DNA from: Abelmoschus esculentus
Taxonomy: Eukaryota; Streptophyta; Magnoliopsida; Malvales; Malvaceae
DNA length: 64,000 nucleotides
Assembly (NCBI GenBank): GCA_035048815.1
Contig: JAUCBN010000025.1
Span: 6,782,501-6,846,500 of the forward strand
Direction of reading: 5' to 3'
Below are positions 23,490-35,451 of the stretch, piece by piece. The notes below the pieces were generated by a model, which ran no database searches, had not been told where the DNA came from, and saw nothing but the letters and a program-made list of their open reading frames with translations. The position numbers were made by a program, and so were the translations under genes. The stretch's first letter is position 1; each line of letters starts with the position of its first letter.

Positions 23490-26400
23490 AAGCGGATGTC
23501 TAGCGTTTGGAGAACAACATAAACACTTGTTTCCATGATATGCAGTCAACGATGTTGGCTAACCTTCACAAGATGTTCGAAATAGCCATGGGTAAAAAGA
23601 TTGATGTTGGAGAACTGTTGAACCAACACACAGGGATACTGAGGTCACCACATTCGGGAAGAAAAGAACCACAATCCACACAGACACCAGTACAAGTGAA
23701 AAATGTCAGATCCAGTGTTCAACAACTTCAAATGGTGGCTGAAAGTGAAGGGAATCAAGGTGTTCAAATGGAAGGATTGGGTCCAACGACTCAAAATTTT
23801 GCTTATAAGCTTATGTGCTCAAAGTTCGATGGTTCAAATTTTAGGGGATTGATAGCAAAATTGGAGCAATACTTTGAAGCTGAGAGGGTGTCTGAAACTA
23901 CTAAGGTACGTTTAGTAATGATGAATTTAGAGAGAAAAAAAAAGCCTTGGAGTGGCTTCGATTCATAGCCAAGAATTTAGGTAATCTGAATCAAGCATGT
24001 TGGGAGGATTATTTAGGTAAAATAAAAGAAAGATTTGCACCTGATGGATTTTATGATATTTTTGTTGCATTAGTAGCTTTGAAGCAAGATAATACTATCG
24101 AGCAATTTTATGATGATTTTATTCATCTGCTGAATCAAGTTCACTGTCAGAGTAGTATGTGTTGAGTATGTTTAAGGAGAATTTACGAATTGAGATAAGT
24201 CCTATGGTGAAGCTATTACAGCCAAAATCTTTGTTAGATGCCCAATTAAGAGGGTCTACATCTTTAAATATTTCAATTAAGAGGCAACAGTGCTAGAGGT
24301 CCAGTAGGTACAACTATATCAAGAGGTCTTCTATCAAGGAGTTATGTTGGGTCTACTTCAGTGAATCCACATACCCGGAAGGAAGAAACTCAAATTGGCC
24401 AGAAAGGAATTAGGAATGCACTCTTTACTGGTGAGATAGAAGAAAAGATGAGAAAAGGATTGTGTTTCTAGTGTGCAGTCAAGTACACACCAGGTCACAA
24501 GTGTACTAAAACACAGTTGTATCAAATTGTAATTGAAAAAAAAGGAGGAAGAGATTGAAAATGAGATCTTTTTGGACTGTAAAAAAATTGAGGAAAATGT
24601 CCAGGGTGGGGGTACTCAGAGGGATGGCCCAACACTGTCTTTGAATGCTATGTGGGGAGCTACCAATTGGGAGACAATAAAACTCAGGGTAAAGTTGAAG
24701 GAAAAAAGTTGTGTAGCCTTACTGAATTTTAGAAGTTCGCATAATGTTCTCAGTTTAACTCTAGTTAAGAGACTTAATCTGAGAATGGACAAAAGAGAAT
24801 CAGCGAAGGTGACAATAGCTAATGGGAACTGGATGATGACTATGGGAATGTGTAAGGAAGTGCAGTGAGTGGCTCAAGGTCTGAAATTTCAAGTTGATTT
24901 TTATGTGTTACCAATAAAAAATTGTGATTTGGTTCTCGATGTGCTATGATTGTCTCAGTTGGGTACAATTAAATGGAACTTTGCAGAATTCAGAATGAAA
25001 TTTGTTCACAATGGTGCATAAGTGAGATTACAAAGATTAAGACAAGGATGTTTGCAATGGATGAACAATGAAACTTGTGATAAGCTAGAAAGAGAAATTC
25101 AGGGACCTTGTATAACAGTTTTATGCTGCAACAATTTCAAGAGATTTTTTCTGAGCCACAGAGGCTACGAACTGAGAAGGGGCATACTCACAGAATAAAG
25201 TTAAAGGAGAGTGGTGCTATAGTTAAGGTCAGACCCTACTGACATCCAATCTATCAGAAAGATGAAATTCAGAAATTAGTGACCGAAATGTTAGAAACTG
25301 GAGTAATTAGGGTAACAATAGTGCTTTTTTCTCTCCTATTATCATGGTGAAAAAAAGGATGGATCTTAGCATATATGTGTGAATTATAGGAGACTTAATC
25401 AATTGACCCTTAAATACAGTTTTCCTATGTTCGTAATTGAGGAATTATTAGATGAACTAGGATCAACATCTTTCTTTTCTAAATTGGACCCGAGATCCGA
25501 GTACCATCAGATCCGGATGAGAGAAGAAGACATACCTAAAACAACATTTAGAACTCATGAAGGACATTATGAGTTTTTAGTGATGCATTTTGGGCTCACT
25601 AATGCTCCAGCTACCTTCCAAGGTCTTATGAACAAGGTGTTTAAGCAACAACTTAGAAGGTTTATTTTAGTTTTTTTCGATGACATATTAATTTACTCTA
25701 TGAATTGGGAGACCCATTTGCTACATTTAGAAGAAGTTTTGGGAATTTTAAAGAGCAATCAATTGTATGCAAAACAATCCAAATGTTGTTTTGGGGCTGA
25801 AACAGTAGACTACCTAGGATAAGTGATATCTAAGGAAAGCATATCAATGGATCAAGAAAAGGTGGAGTGTATTTTACAATGGTCAATACCAACTTCAGTA
25901 AAGAAACTCAGAGGATTCCTTGGATGATCTGATTATGAAAGAAGGTTTGTGCAGAGGTATGATTGTTTGGCAAAGCTTTTGACTGATTTGTTAAAAAAAG
26001 GGCATAGAAGTGGGGTGAAAAAGAGGAGACAATGTTTCTAAGATTGAAGTAAGCTGTAAGTTCAGCTCCAATATTGGCTCTTCCTAATTTTGAGCTTCCA
26101 TTTGTGGTTGAGATTGATGCATCCGACCAAGGGGTAGAAGTTGTTTTGGTGCAAAATAGAAGTCCCTTAGCTTTCTTTAGTAAGAGTTTAAGAGTTGAAT
26201 ATAAGGGGTTGTCAATTTACGAGAAGGAGATGCTCACAGTGTTAATGGCAATTAAAAAATGGACAACATACTTGATAGGCAAACATTTCATAATCAAAAT
26301 CGAACATCAAAGCTTGAAATTTTTAGCTAAAAATCAGGTTGTGACTTTCTTCTAATAGAAATGAGTTGTTAAGATGATGAGATACGATTACGAGATACAA

Positions 26401-27243
26401 TATAGGAAGGGGCTAATAATGTTATTGTAGATGTGTTGTTAAGGAATCCAGAACATCGTAGTTTTCTGAATTTGCAAGTGAGTTCTGTGAATATTGATGT
26501 TTTTAAAAGAGTGAGGGAATCATGGTATAAAGATGACAAGCTAGTCAAAATAATTAAAGATTTAAAGGAAGACAACAACAAACATCTTAAATACAGCTGG
26601 ACTGGTGATATTTTATAAAGGAAAGACAAAGTAGTGGTTGGTCATGACTGAGAGTTGAAAAAAGAACTGATGCAATTCTTTCATGGGAGTGCATTTGGGG
26701 GAATTCAGGAGTAAATGTCACTATAGAAAGGGTCACTACTGTTTTTTATTGGAAGGGGTTAAGAAGAGATATAAAATATTGGGTCAAAGAATGTATGATT
26801 TGCCAAAAAAAAATAAAAGTGAGCTGCAACATCCTAAGAATTTGTTACAACCTTTACCTATCCTTGATACAATTTGTTCCTATGTTAGTCTAGACTTTAT
26901 TGAAGGTCTCTCTAGTTTAAAGAAGAAGGATTGCATTTTAGTAATTATGGACCGATTAACTAAGTATAGCCACTTCATACTTTTATCCCATCCTTACATA
27001 GCAAGAGATGTTGCTCAATTGTTTTTGGAACACATTTTTAAGTTACATGGTTTTCCTAAGGATATTGTATGCGATAGAGATAAGGTGTTCATTAGTGTAT
27101 TTTGAAGAGAGTTGTTGAGTAAGCTGGGAGTGGTTATTAATGCTTCTACAACCTCCCAATCCGATGGACAAACCGAGAGATTCAACCAGTGTTTGAAGAC
27201 ATATTTACGATATATAAAGGGGGAGAGGACAAGGATTTGGTTT
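23490..27243 (+). pseudogene. Gag-pol of the Reina-like element, many frameshifts and stops
   Basis: Gag starts at about 23507 and includes LEQYFEAERV. The frame breaks at an A-run near 23935-23943 and resumes with LRFIAKNLGNLNQACWEDYL. A CCHC knuckle near 24468-24510 carries an in-frame TAG after CF. The protease-like region (24690-24870) reads LLNFRSSHNVLS where LIDSGASHNF-like sequence is normal, so the catalytic Asp is lost. RT (25379-25822) keeps FFDDILIY. RNase H (26074-26355) keeps EIDASDQG. The integrase (26683-27190) keeps IMDRLTKYSHF, VCDRDKVF and SDGQTERFNQ. It ends soon after the catalytic Glu, so the C-terminal domain is deleted. Confidence 0.9.
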
Positions 27244-27257
27244 TAAGGAGGGAGTGT
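27244..27257 (+). other. Polypurine tract of the Reina-like element
   Basis: TAAGGAGGGAGTG-type purine-rich sequence lies directly before the 3' LTR start TGTTAGG at 27258. Confidence 0.75.
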
Positions 27258-27553
27258 TGTTAGGCATGGTTTCAAATAAGTTAACCGTTGTGATTTAAGT
27301 ATTTGTTTATTTCAATTTTGCCATTATTTTTCCTGTTTAAGTTTAATGATGCGCAGCGTTTTGGGCTACCTTTGTTGGCCTAAATATGGTCGTTTTTTTG
27401 TTAGGGTTTTAAAGGGTTAGACTCTTTTCTGTGGAGGATTATTTTAGACTGAATGAAATTATATGTCTTTCTCTCTCGTTTCTTTTCTCAATCTTAATCT
27501 GTTTCTTCTCATCTATGTTCTTTTAAAAATTCTTGTTGATCAGTGATATTACA
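27258..27553 (+). repeat. 3' LTR of the Reina-like element
   Basis: It is 296 bp and pairs with 23051-23346. It ends GATATTACA followed by the GTTGT target duplication. Confidence 0.9.
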
Positions 27554-27576
27554 GTTGTTTAACTTGTTAAGCACCC

Positions 27577-29864
27577 AATGATGGCGTTAAAGAAAAACCT
27601 GTTGTGGGTGGAGGAAAAAACGATGATTCAATTGAATCGGGATGGATTTTAAAATTAAAAAAAATCAGACAACGGTCGAGAATCATTTCCGATGACCAAC
27701 AAACAAGAAAAGGTTATCGAAAATTTATCTAAAAATCATTGAAAGCAAAATATACGACGAAGGCTATCGGGGAAGGGAAATAGGGGTGTTTTTTAGAGTG
27801 TTTTAAATCTGAGTATCCGATCGGCTACTCGAAATTTCGAGTATTTAAAAATACAGTCCATGTTTTGACCTGAGTATTTTGGGAACCTGATACTTCGGGT
27901 ATCCTAATATCCAGGTACTAAATTTGGGTAATCGAGTATCTAATTTTTTATTTGTTTAATTTTTAAATCTAATCCTAAAAAATATACATAAATTTAAAAG
28001 TTTGAATTACATAATCCAACATCGAAACATAAAATTTTAAAACCTTAGTTACATAATCTAAACATAAAGTTTAAGACTCAAATTACATAATCTAATACGA
28101 ATTCGACCCAGGAAATGATAGACCAGGTATACGATCTAATTAAGAAAATTCGTGTAAATACTTAATTATTTATATTCAGATAATCGGATAATCAAATCGG
28201 GTCGATCAAATCGAATATTTTTAAACACCAATTTTTAACCCGGAATGGGTTTAAATATCCTGGCCTAAATGCAACATTTTAGTAGCGGGTTAAAAGGGAC
28301 CTATGTCTTTTATTCGGATCTTCAAAGATCTAGCCAAGTTTACTTGTAATTCAATCAATTTAGTTTTTTAATAAAAAATCAAAATTTTAAGTTTTTCTTC
28401 TAATTTAGTTTTTTTACTTAAATAATATAATATATTTTTAAATTTAAATAATATAATTTAATTTTTAATTATTCAAATATTTATTTAAATATTCATATAT
28501 TTTTTAAAACATTTATACCTTTCAAAATCCTCACAGTGTACTTTAAACAAAATTAGATTGGAAAAGTTAAATATATAATCCACTTTCTAGTTATTTATAT
28601 TGAATTTATAGAGAATTTCTAAACTCACCTAGCTCGACATACTAAGATTATGAAAGATTAAATTTTATTAAAAATATTAAATTATCTTCATAATCATTTA
28701 ATTTTGTAAAAATATTAAGATCCTGAGATATTTTTCGAGATTCGCACAGTGACATTTATGAGTACGGTTTGATTATCTCTATGGTTTGGATATATTTATC
28801 CTCGTCCCTGTGAACGAAGATTTCTATTATTTTTCATACAATTATACTCGTCAATTTGAATTCCTACAATTTTTAATTGTTTTTCACTCTATTGCCATCC
28901 TATTAACTAAGTAACATGCAAAATAAGATTTACAAAACAACACTAATTTTTACCGACTAATAGTTTGGTCAAGAGAATTAAGATTATATTTTATAAAAAA
29001 AATAATGCGTTCGGATTTTGATATTATGAATAGAATGAAAAGCATGGATACATAGCTCTTTTCAAAGAATTAAGGATTCGTTCAGTATTGTTGTTCAAAC
29101 GTAAAATTAAGAGAAAAACGATTGTAACGTCCGTTTTTAGATAAGGAAAAATCAATTTCTCCAACACACACATTTACAATGTAAAATTAGACGAAAAAAC
29201 GGTCCTAACGCCTGTTTAATGTCAACCGGTAGATTTTTTAACAAAGTTTTTCGATTAAGCACTCCAATGCTTGTTCGAACAATATCTAACTTTAAAAAGA
29301 ATTTTATAAACATAATTAAAACAAGTATTAACCTCAATCAAGTTAATTACTTTGAGTGACAAAGAAGTATTAACATTAGGGTTCCAAGTAAATTAAAAAA
29401 ATTCTGATAGAAACAAAATATAATATATAATTTTATTTTAAATAATCGAATAATTTTTTGAATCAGTTATAATGATTATAAGTATTATATATTTTTAATT
29501 TTTAAAAATTAACATCTTAATTCTTATACTGTAAATATTAATACTCAAATTATAATCTTCAAAAATAATAATTATTCTCTTATTAAAATAAAATGATTCA
29601 TATAAATAACTAAATATTAAAATATAATAAAATAAGTTACCTACTAAATAGATAATTTTCTCTATATCATTTCATGACGTGACACCACGTCGTTACATGG
29701 AATTAAAAGATAAGAACAAAGTAATAAAATAAAAAAAATATTAGGTTAACTTGATTTATCATATTATTATAGTTTTATCAAATTATACTTTTTACTTTAT
29801 TTTTTAAGATATTTTTTTTTAAATCATTTTTATTTATATATATTATTAAATAAAAAATTATTAT
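27577..29864. other. AT-rich intergenic DNA with a probable hAT remnant
   Basis: At about 27781-28236 a TAGGGGTGTTTTTTAGAG start and a TTTTTAAACACCAA end frame inner words in opposite orientation (GAGTATCCGATCGG and CAGATAATCGGATAATC). This looks like another hAT-type repeat, but no 8-bp duplication was found. The remaining DNA to 29864 shows no coding sequence that I trust. Confidence 0.4.
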
Positions 29865-29873
29865 TAAACGATA

Positions 29874-31871
29874 GGAAAATTCTACAACGGGCGTCGAACA
29901 TCGTTGAACACCGCTAATGATGAACACCGCTGAACATTCTTAAACTAATTAATAAAGATTAAAAAATTTAAGGACTCAACGTATAATTATAAATTATTTA
30001 AAATAATTTTTTATTAAATTATTTTCTATATATATATATAATTTTATTTTTAAATAATTGAATAAAATACTAAATTAAATTAATTTTAAAAAATAAAAAT
30101 CTTAAACTTTAAACCCTAAAACCAAAATTCAAAACCTAAATCACAAAACATTAAACTTTAAATCCTAAAATATAAAATCTCAAAACCCTAAATTCAAAAT
30201 CTAAAATCCAAAACCCTAAAAATACTAAATCATAAATGTCACGAACCGAATTTGGATCCGAGTGTCGGGTTAATCCGAGGGGTTGGGCTTAGGTTTGGGC
30301 CCCAAGGTTTGAGTGTTGGGCCTTGTTGAGCCTTAGGCTTGTTGGGCTTGTTTGGGTGTTGGATTTATGAGTTTTTAGTTGAGGACTTTTTGGTAATTGT
30401 AAAATTAAAGGACAAGGAGGGGTTGGGGGTTGTTTTCTCTGCAGAATGTGAAAGAGGTGAGATCACCTTGTCTTCCTTTTTCCCCCATCCATCTTTGCAA
30501 GAGAGAAAGAAAGGAAAAGATCTAATCTTTGTTGTGGTAATTCAAGAATCTCGTTTTAGTGTTGAAGTAAAAGAGGTAGAGCATGAGGAGATCTATGTTT
30601 CGAGGTGTTCTTCGTTTAGTTTAGTGGAAGATGGCTTTAGAAGGGTTTTAGGTGTAATCCGGGATTAGTGTGTTTGGGAGCTTTAATCCTCAGTTTTCTA
30701 ATGTTTTTAGATTAGAAAAACATTGCTTAGTGCTGATGGGTACCTTAGCGGATATTGTGGAGTGGCATGCCATGGGCCTTGCTTATTGCTGATAGGTCCC
30801 TTTCTTCTATACTACTATGAGGTGATACGGACACCGATATATTTATAAGTATATATGAGATAATACGAGTTAAGAACTTGAAATGTTGTGTGGTCTTCTC
30901 TTGTCAAGCATATGCTATGTGCTGATATATGCCATCATGATACCATGTGTTTAGGCGGATACGGTAGCGCCATTGTATTCACGCCATGTCATCATACATG
31001 TTGCTATGCTTATTTTATGCTATGCACGATGTGGACCGATTGGTCGAGTACCCACTGAGCTTTAGTAGCTCAGCGTTTCGAAATATGTTTTCGTGCGTAG
31101 GTTAAGAAAGCTTCCGGAGGAGCATCATCGTGGTGGGTTCAGCATCGACATCTGTTGTCAGAGTATTGTTATTAGGCATAGTGGGCATTCGTACTTGTAG
31201 GACCCTATATGTATAATTTGTAACTCTGTTTTATTTATTGTCGAATGTTTTTAAACGGTTGTAATATTTTGAAGCTCCGTTACGTTAAATTATTCTGATT
31301 TACGTTTTAAATGGATTTAGATTTTATTACATTGTGATGAAATGGATTTGGACCCAACTTTATGGGCTTTTGGAAAGAAATTTTGAAATACAGGTTTGGG
31401 CCGGAGGCTCGATGTGGCATCGGGTCGAGGGTGTTACAATAAACACTAAATCTAAAGCCTAAAATCCTAAACCCTAAAATAACCAAAACTCTTATATCTA
31501 AATCTGAAACTAATTTTGGGTTTCAAATTTATTGTTTATAATTTTTAGTGTTTCAAATTTTCTATTTTAGGGTTTAGGTTATGGTTATGTTTGTAGATTT
31601 CATGGTTTATGGTTTTATTATTTTAGGGTTTAGAGTTTATGATTTAGTGTTTTAGGGTTTAATATTTTTTATTTTAAATTAAAAATAATTTAAATAAATA
31701 ATTTTTAAAATATAAAATATAATATATAATTTGTTTTATTTTTTTAAATAATTTAAAATTATATATTTAATCCTTAAAATTTTTAATTTTTATTAATTAA
31801 TTTAATAGTGTTCAGTGGTGTTTAGCGTTAATGGTGTTTATTAATGTTCGACCCACGTGGTAGACTCGTCC
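29874..31871. mobile_element. Mutator-type foldback element split by a solo LTR
   Basis: It is flanked by a perfect 9-bp duplication TAAACGATA (29865-29873 and 31872-31880). The termini are inverted: GGAAAATTCTACAACGGGC on the left, and on the right GGACGAGTCTACCACGTGGG when complemented. They continue for about 75 bp through GAACACC blocks into TTAATTAA. Inner arms carry degenerate AAACCCTAAA words on the left (30100-30230) and TTTAGGGTTT words on the right (31560-31660), so most of the roughly 790-bp element can fold on itself. Related short copies lie at 6080-6313 and 35826. Confidence 0.85.
30237..31438 (+). mobile_element. Solo LTR of the element A family, 1202 bp
   Basis: TGTCACGAACC to GGGTGTTACA, flanked by perfect ATAAA duplications (30232-30236 and 31439-31443), with no internal region. 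Both ends match LTR A, but the middle lacks the GTATCGATAC-rich module. It keeps related stem-loops, such as GGGCC/GGTCCC around a TTGCTTATTGCTGATA loop (30776-30800) and GCATAT/ATATGC around 30925-30950. Confidence 0.88.
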
Positions 31872-32086
31872 TAAACGATATTATAGATAGTCGACAGCTA
31901 ATAGGATATAATAATTTCTTAGAAGAAAGGTCTTTCTGCTGTAAGCCAGATGAGATCCAACTGCAAGTGAATCCTTATCCCATGCCCATGTGTCACCACG
32001 TAATGCATAGAGACAAAGCAAAACCAAATATACAAAATCAAAGTGCTCAAAGTTGCCTGCTGGGTTTGTTTGGTGACGCGGAAAAA

Positions 32087-34736
32087 ATGGATCAAAACAT
32101 GAACTCAACCATGGAAGGCGTGATTGAGCACAAATCCTACGCCCGTGTTGGACTGCTTGGAAACCCAAGCGATGTGTACTTTGGAAAAACAATCTCTTTT
32201 AGCCTGGGGAATTTCTGGGCTTCAGTTAGATTGGAGCCTTCTCAGCATCTTCTCATAAAGCCTCATCCCATTCATGATCTTGTTCAGTTTGATTCCCCTG
32301 ATCAACTCGTAATCTCCTTCTCTTCTTCCAATCTTCTCATCTCTCTCTTTTTTTTAATGATTTCTTTGTGGTTGGGTTTATAAGTTGGTTCTTTTATTTT
32401 TGGTAGATTTGAATACGAGTGTTTTGGTTAGACAAGCATTTTCAGGGTAATTCAGAGATACCCAGATTGAGATTTTTTGGGTTTTGATTGATTCTGGTTT
32501 GATAGGATTGGCTGTTTTGAGTTTTGATCTGGAGTTGATGTTGCACCCGATGCGCTCGAATTATTCCAGATGGATATGATTAATGAAAGTAATTTATTCA
32601 GAGCATTGAATATGGATTATATATGAAAATCTCCTTGGTTACCATGTGTTTGATAAAATGTTTGGGTGCAGTTTAGTATGAAACTCAAATATGTATGTAT
32701 GTATGTATGCATGCATGCATGCATTTATGCATGCTTGTCTTTCATCGCTTCATAAGGTGTTTGGAATTGGTTGTGTAGTTTGGGATTTTTTTATGCTAAT
32801 ATGAACCTCAAAATATGTATATATGTATGTCTGTATGCAGGAATGTATGATAGTCTTTTATGTAGTATCTTTAATCTGACAAATTATTGAGATGCTTATT
32901 TTAATTTCAATTTATGAATCGCAATGAATGTATGTGTATGCATGCATGTAAGTATGCTAGTTTTTTATGTGTATGCATGCATGCATGTATGTATGCTAGT
33001 TTTTTGTGTGTATGCGTGCATGTGTGCTTGTCTTAATATTGAATGTAAGCCACATGCTTTTGCTTTGTTCTTTTTTAGATGCTTTTAAGTAATGTGGTTT
33101 TAAGTGCAGTAATGGAATAAAATTCAATTTCACCTTGATTTTTGTCTGGTTCCATTGGCATTCATAGGCATTGATATTAACATTTCGAATCCGACATGAA
33201 CTAGCTAAAACAAACATTTGTTTTGCTTGCAGTTTAGTCGGTTGCAAAGCGAAGGTTACTATGGAGGCATGCGACTGCTTATGTCAATGTGTAAACTCTT
33301 CTATAAGCATTGTAAGGATAACAACATATATCTCCGACCAGAGAACTTCACCCTATCGTATGATACTAATATCCCTCGCCAGGTAGTGCTCGAAATAGCA
33401 ATACGAGAAATTTCTGTACTATTTAGATTGAACTCATAATGTTGTTTTAATTTCGTAATGTATATCATTGATCAACATTATCGGTTTGTCACTTGTTTTT
33501 CTCATGCGCTGAAGTTCAGTTTATTGTAGTTATTCTAACACACACACACATATACATATATATATATGCAGTTTTGATTGTTCAATTCCTTTTTGATCTG
33601 TGTGTGTAATTTTCTTGTGTTATTCTTACGTCAATATATGGCTTATACTTTCTATTTTTCAGACCGGACTTTCAGGGTCTAGCGCTATAGTGTCCGCTAC
33701 CCTTAACTGCCTTCTTGATTTTTACAATGTCCGACATTTGATTAAAGTACAAGTCAGACCCAACCTTATCCTTAGTGCAGAGACAGAGCTCGGAATTGTT
33801 GCTGGCCTTCAGGATAGAGTGGCACAAGTCTATGGAGGCCTCGTCCACATGGTATGTTACCATTATGTAAAATACATCAATAAATTTCCATATACGTTGT
33901 GTTTATTACCACATGGTGTAGGCTGATTCGTCTTGGTTCTAGATGAATTAGCACAAACGATTTGAGGGGCTTCCCTGTAACTGTACTCTGCCTGCTTAAG
34001 GATTTTAGCAAGGAACACATGGATAAGATGGGACATGGCATCTATACGCCCATGGATATTAGTCTTCTACCGCCTCTCCACCTCATATATGCCGAGAATC
34101 CAAGTGATTCAGGAAAGGTTAGCAATACGACATTTTCTTACTCGTTTTTTAAACATTTCGAAATAGCAAAATGTGTGTATAACGATTCAACTGTAGGTAC
34201 ATAGCACCGTGCGACAGAGGTGGCTTGATGGTGATGAATTTATTATATCAACAATGAAAGAAGTTGCAGATATAGCAGCACAAGGGCAGAGTGTAATACT
34301 CCAAAAGAATTACCAAAAGCTTGCATAACTCATGAATCGTAACTTCGATCTCCGAAGGTAAACAAGTCAGCAGTACCATCGATTGTTCTCGTCTTACGGA
34401 TTCTCCATTTAAGTTCTTATTACTCTAAATTAAGGATCAAAAAGAACTCCATGTTCTAGCTGAATGGTGTTATTATGTGGATCTTACACAGGCGTATGTT
34501 TGGGGACAAATGCTTGGGTGCTTTAAACTTAGAAATGGTGGAGGTGGCTCGTAGGGTTGATGCTGCTTCCAAATTCACCGGGAGTGGAGGTGCTGTGGTT
34601 GTGTTCTGTCCAGATGGACCGTCTCAAGTGAAGTGTCTTGAAGATGAATGTCGAAAAGCTGGATTTTATCATTCAACCTATACAAGTTGTTCCTTCGTGT
34701 TTAAATGATGCCGATCTCCAGACATTGTCGAAGTAG
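32087..34736 (+). pseudogene. GLCAK: Glucuronokinase (GHMP kinase family), disrupted
   Basis: Glucuronokinase phosphorylates D-glucuronate at C1 in the cytosol, feeding the inositol-oxidation route to UDP-glucuronate for cell-wall sugars. Exons: 32087-32308, 33233-33382, 33663-33851, 34001-34117, 34197-34357, 34492-34736, all with GT-AG introns and consistent phases. Recognisable blocks are LLGNPSDVYFGKTIS (N-terminal), the GHMP motif TGLSGSSAIVSA (residues 125-136), GIVAGLQDRVAQVYGG and the C-terminal KFTGSGGAVVVF. Two lesions: an in-frame TAA at 34326-34328 (codon 270, Glu expected before LMNRNFDLRR), and an extra T in the T-run 34664-34667 that shifts the last 22 or so codons. Without them it would be about 360 residues, normal for the family. 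Intact introns mean a decayed gene copy, not a retrocopy. The Met at 32087 was chosen because similarity begins there, although the frame is open from 31844. Sequencing error is possible but would have to occur twice. Confidence 0.88.
32691..33030. repeat. Tetranucleotide (ATGT/ATGC) clusters in intron 1 of the glucuronokinase gene
   Basis: Three clusters of ATGT and ATGC repeats (32691-32735, about 32815-32850, 32930-33030) share TGTATGCATGCATG-like words. GCATGCATGC is self-complementary. They are probably one old microsatellite broken up by change. Confidence 0.75.
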
Positions 34737-35451
34737 AAGATATTTATATCGCGACACAGCTGAAGGAACATTTCCGGGTTTGTTATGTCTGGATTTATAG
34801 AGCTGTTCATAGACAAACTCGAATGAAGACTCAAACATGAAATATACCAGAATGAAGATGTATTGTTCTGTACATCTTTGGCTCTATTAATCTTTGTTAT
34901 ATAGGTTTGCAATGGCTGAAACAACTCCGATCTTATTCTCAAATCTGTTTTGATCGTTCAAATTTTAAAATATTTAATTTACTCGTTAAATTTTAAAGTT
35001 TTTTTTATCATTCATTCGTTTTTCCAAATAATAGCATGGTTTATTCTAATTAACATGAAAATAAATAAACTCTTACAAGAAGCTGACATGTTATAGTCTC
35101 CGTTGGGTGATGTATTAAAGGTTGTTTTTATATTATTGGACTAGAATCATTGAATGCATGATTCAAAACAGTATATTATAAGGGTGAGCGTTTGATTTAG
35201 TATATTCAAATTAAAAATTTAAGTTGAGGTGTTATATTTTATAATTTAAATTTTATTTGATTTTTTTAATTTAATTCAAATTTGAATTGAGTTAAATTTT
35301 TAAATTTTTATATAAATTTAATTGTTATTATTTATCTTTATAATAATATACTTTAAGTTTGAATCTGAAGGGGTGACTAACCTTTTGTTTGAGTTCAAGA
35401 TGCTTTGTACAAGGTTACTAGTGTTGGTGTGGTGGGAGGTTTGTCTTTTTC
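34737..35451. other. Downstream region of the glucuronokinase gene, no further gene
   Basis: The first 200 bp or so probably hold the former 3' untranslated region. From about 34960 it is AT-rich with an AAGGGTGAGCGTTTGATT stretch (35181) resembling a hAT-type terminus, but no partner end was found. Confidence 0.4.

Larger units (their letters stand above)
23051..27553 (+). mobile_element. Complete but inactive small Ty3/gypsy element (Reina-like), 4503 bp
   Basis: Two 296-bp LTRs (23051-23346 and 27258-27553) run TGTTAGGCATGG to GATATTACA and are flanked by perfect GTTGT duplications (23046-23050 and 27554-27558). The order is LTR, initiator-Met-type primer site, gag, protease, RT, RNase H, integrase, purine tract, LTR. 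Short LTRs with gag and pol in one direction suit the Reina-type chromoviruses; that placement is inferred. The LTRs differ by several substitutions and small indels, so the insertion is not recent. Confidence 0.9.
22501..27576. mobile_element. hAT-type non-autonomous element split by a gypsy element
   Basis: The left part (22501-23050) and a short right end (27559-27576, TTAACTTGTTAAGCACCCA) become continuous when the gypsy element at 23051-27553 is removed. The joined sequence resembles the hAT element at 62569-63635 along its length: TAGGTGTTTATTG-like start, TTGCTCGTTAAGCTCACTAAAA, GAATTACTCGCGAA. Candidate 8-bp flanks are only weakly similar (TGACGGAC and TGATGGCG). Confidence 0.65.

Noticed and set aside
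30100..30230. AAACCCTAAA-rich stretch as an interstitial telomere array
   Set aside because: Units are degenerate and irregular and have an inverted counterpart at 31560-31660, so they are arms of the foldback element.
31844..32086. In-frame N-terminal extension of the glucuronokinase
   Set aside because: The frame is open, but similarity to the family starts at the Met at 32087 and the extension begins inside the transposon.
31881..32192. 103-codon minus-strand frame
   Set aside because: Antisense to the first exon of the glucuronokinase gene, with no recognisable domain.
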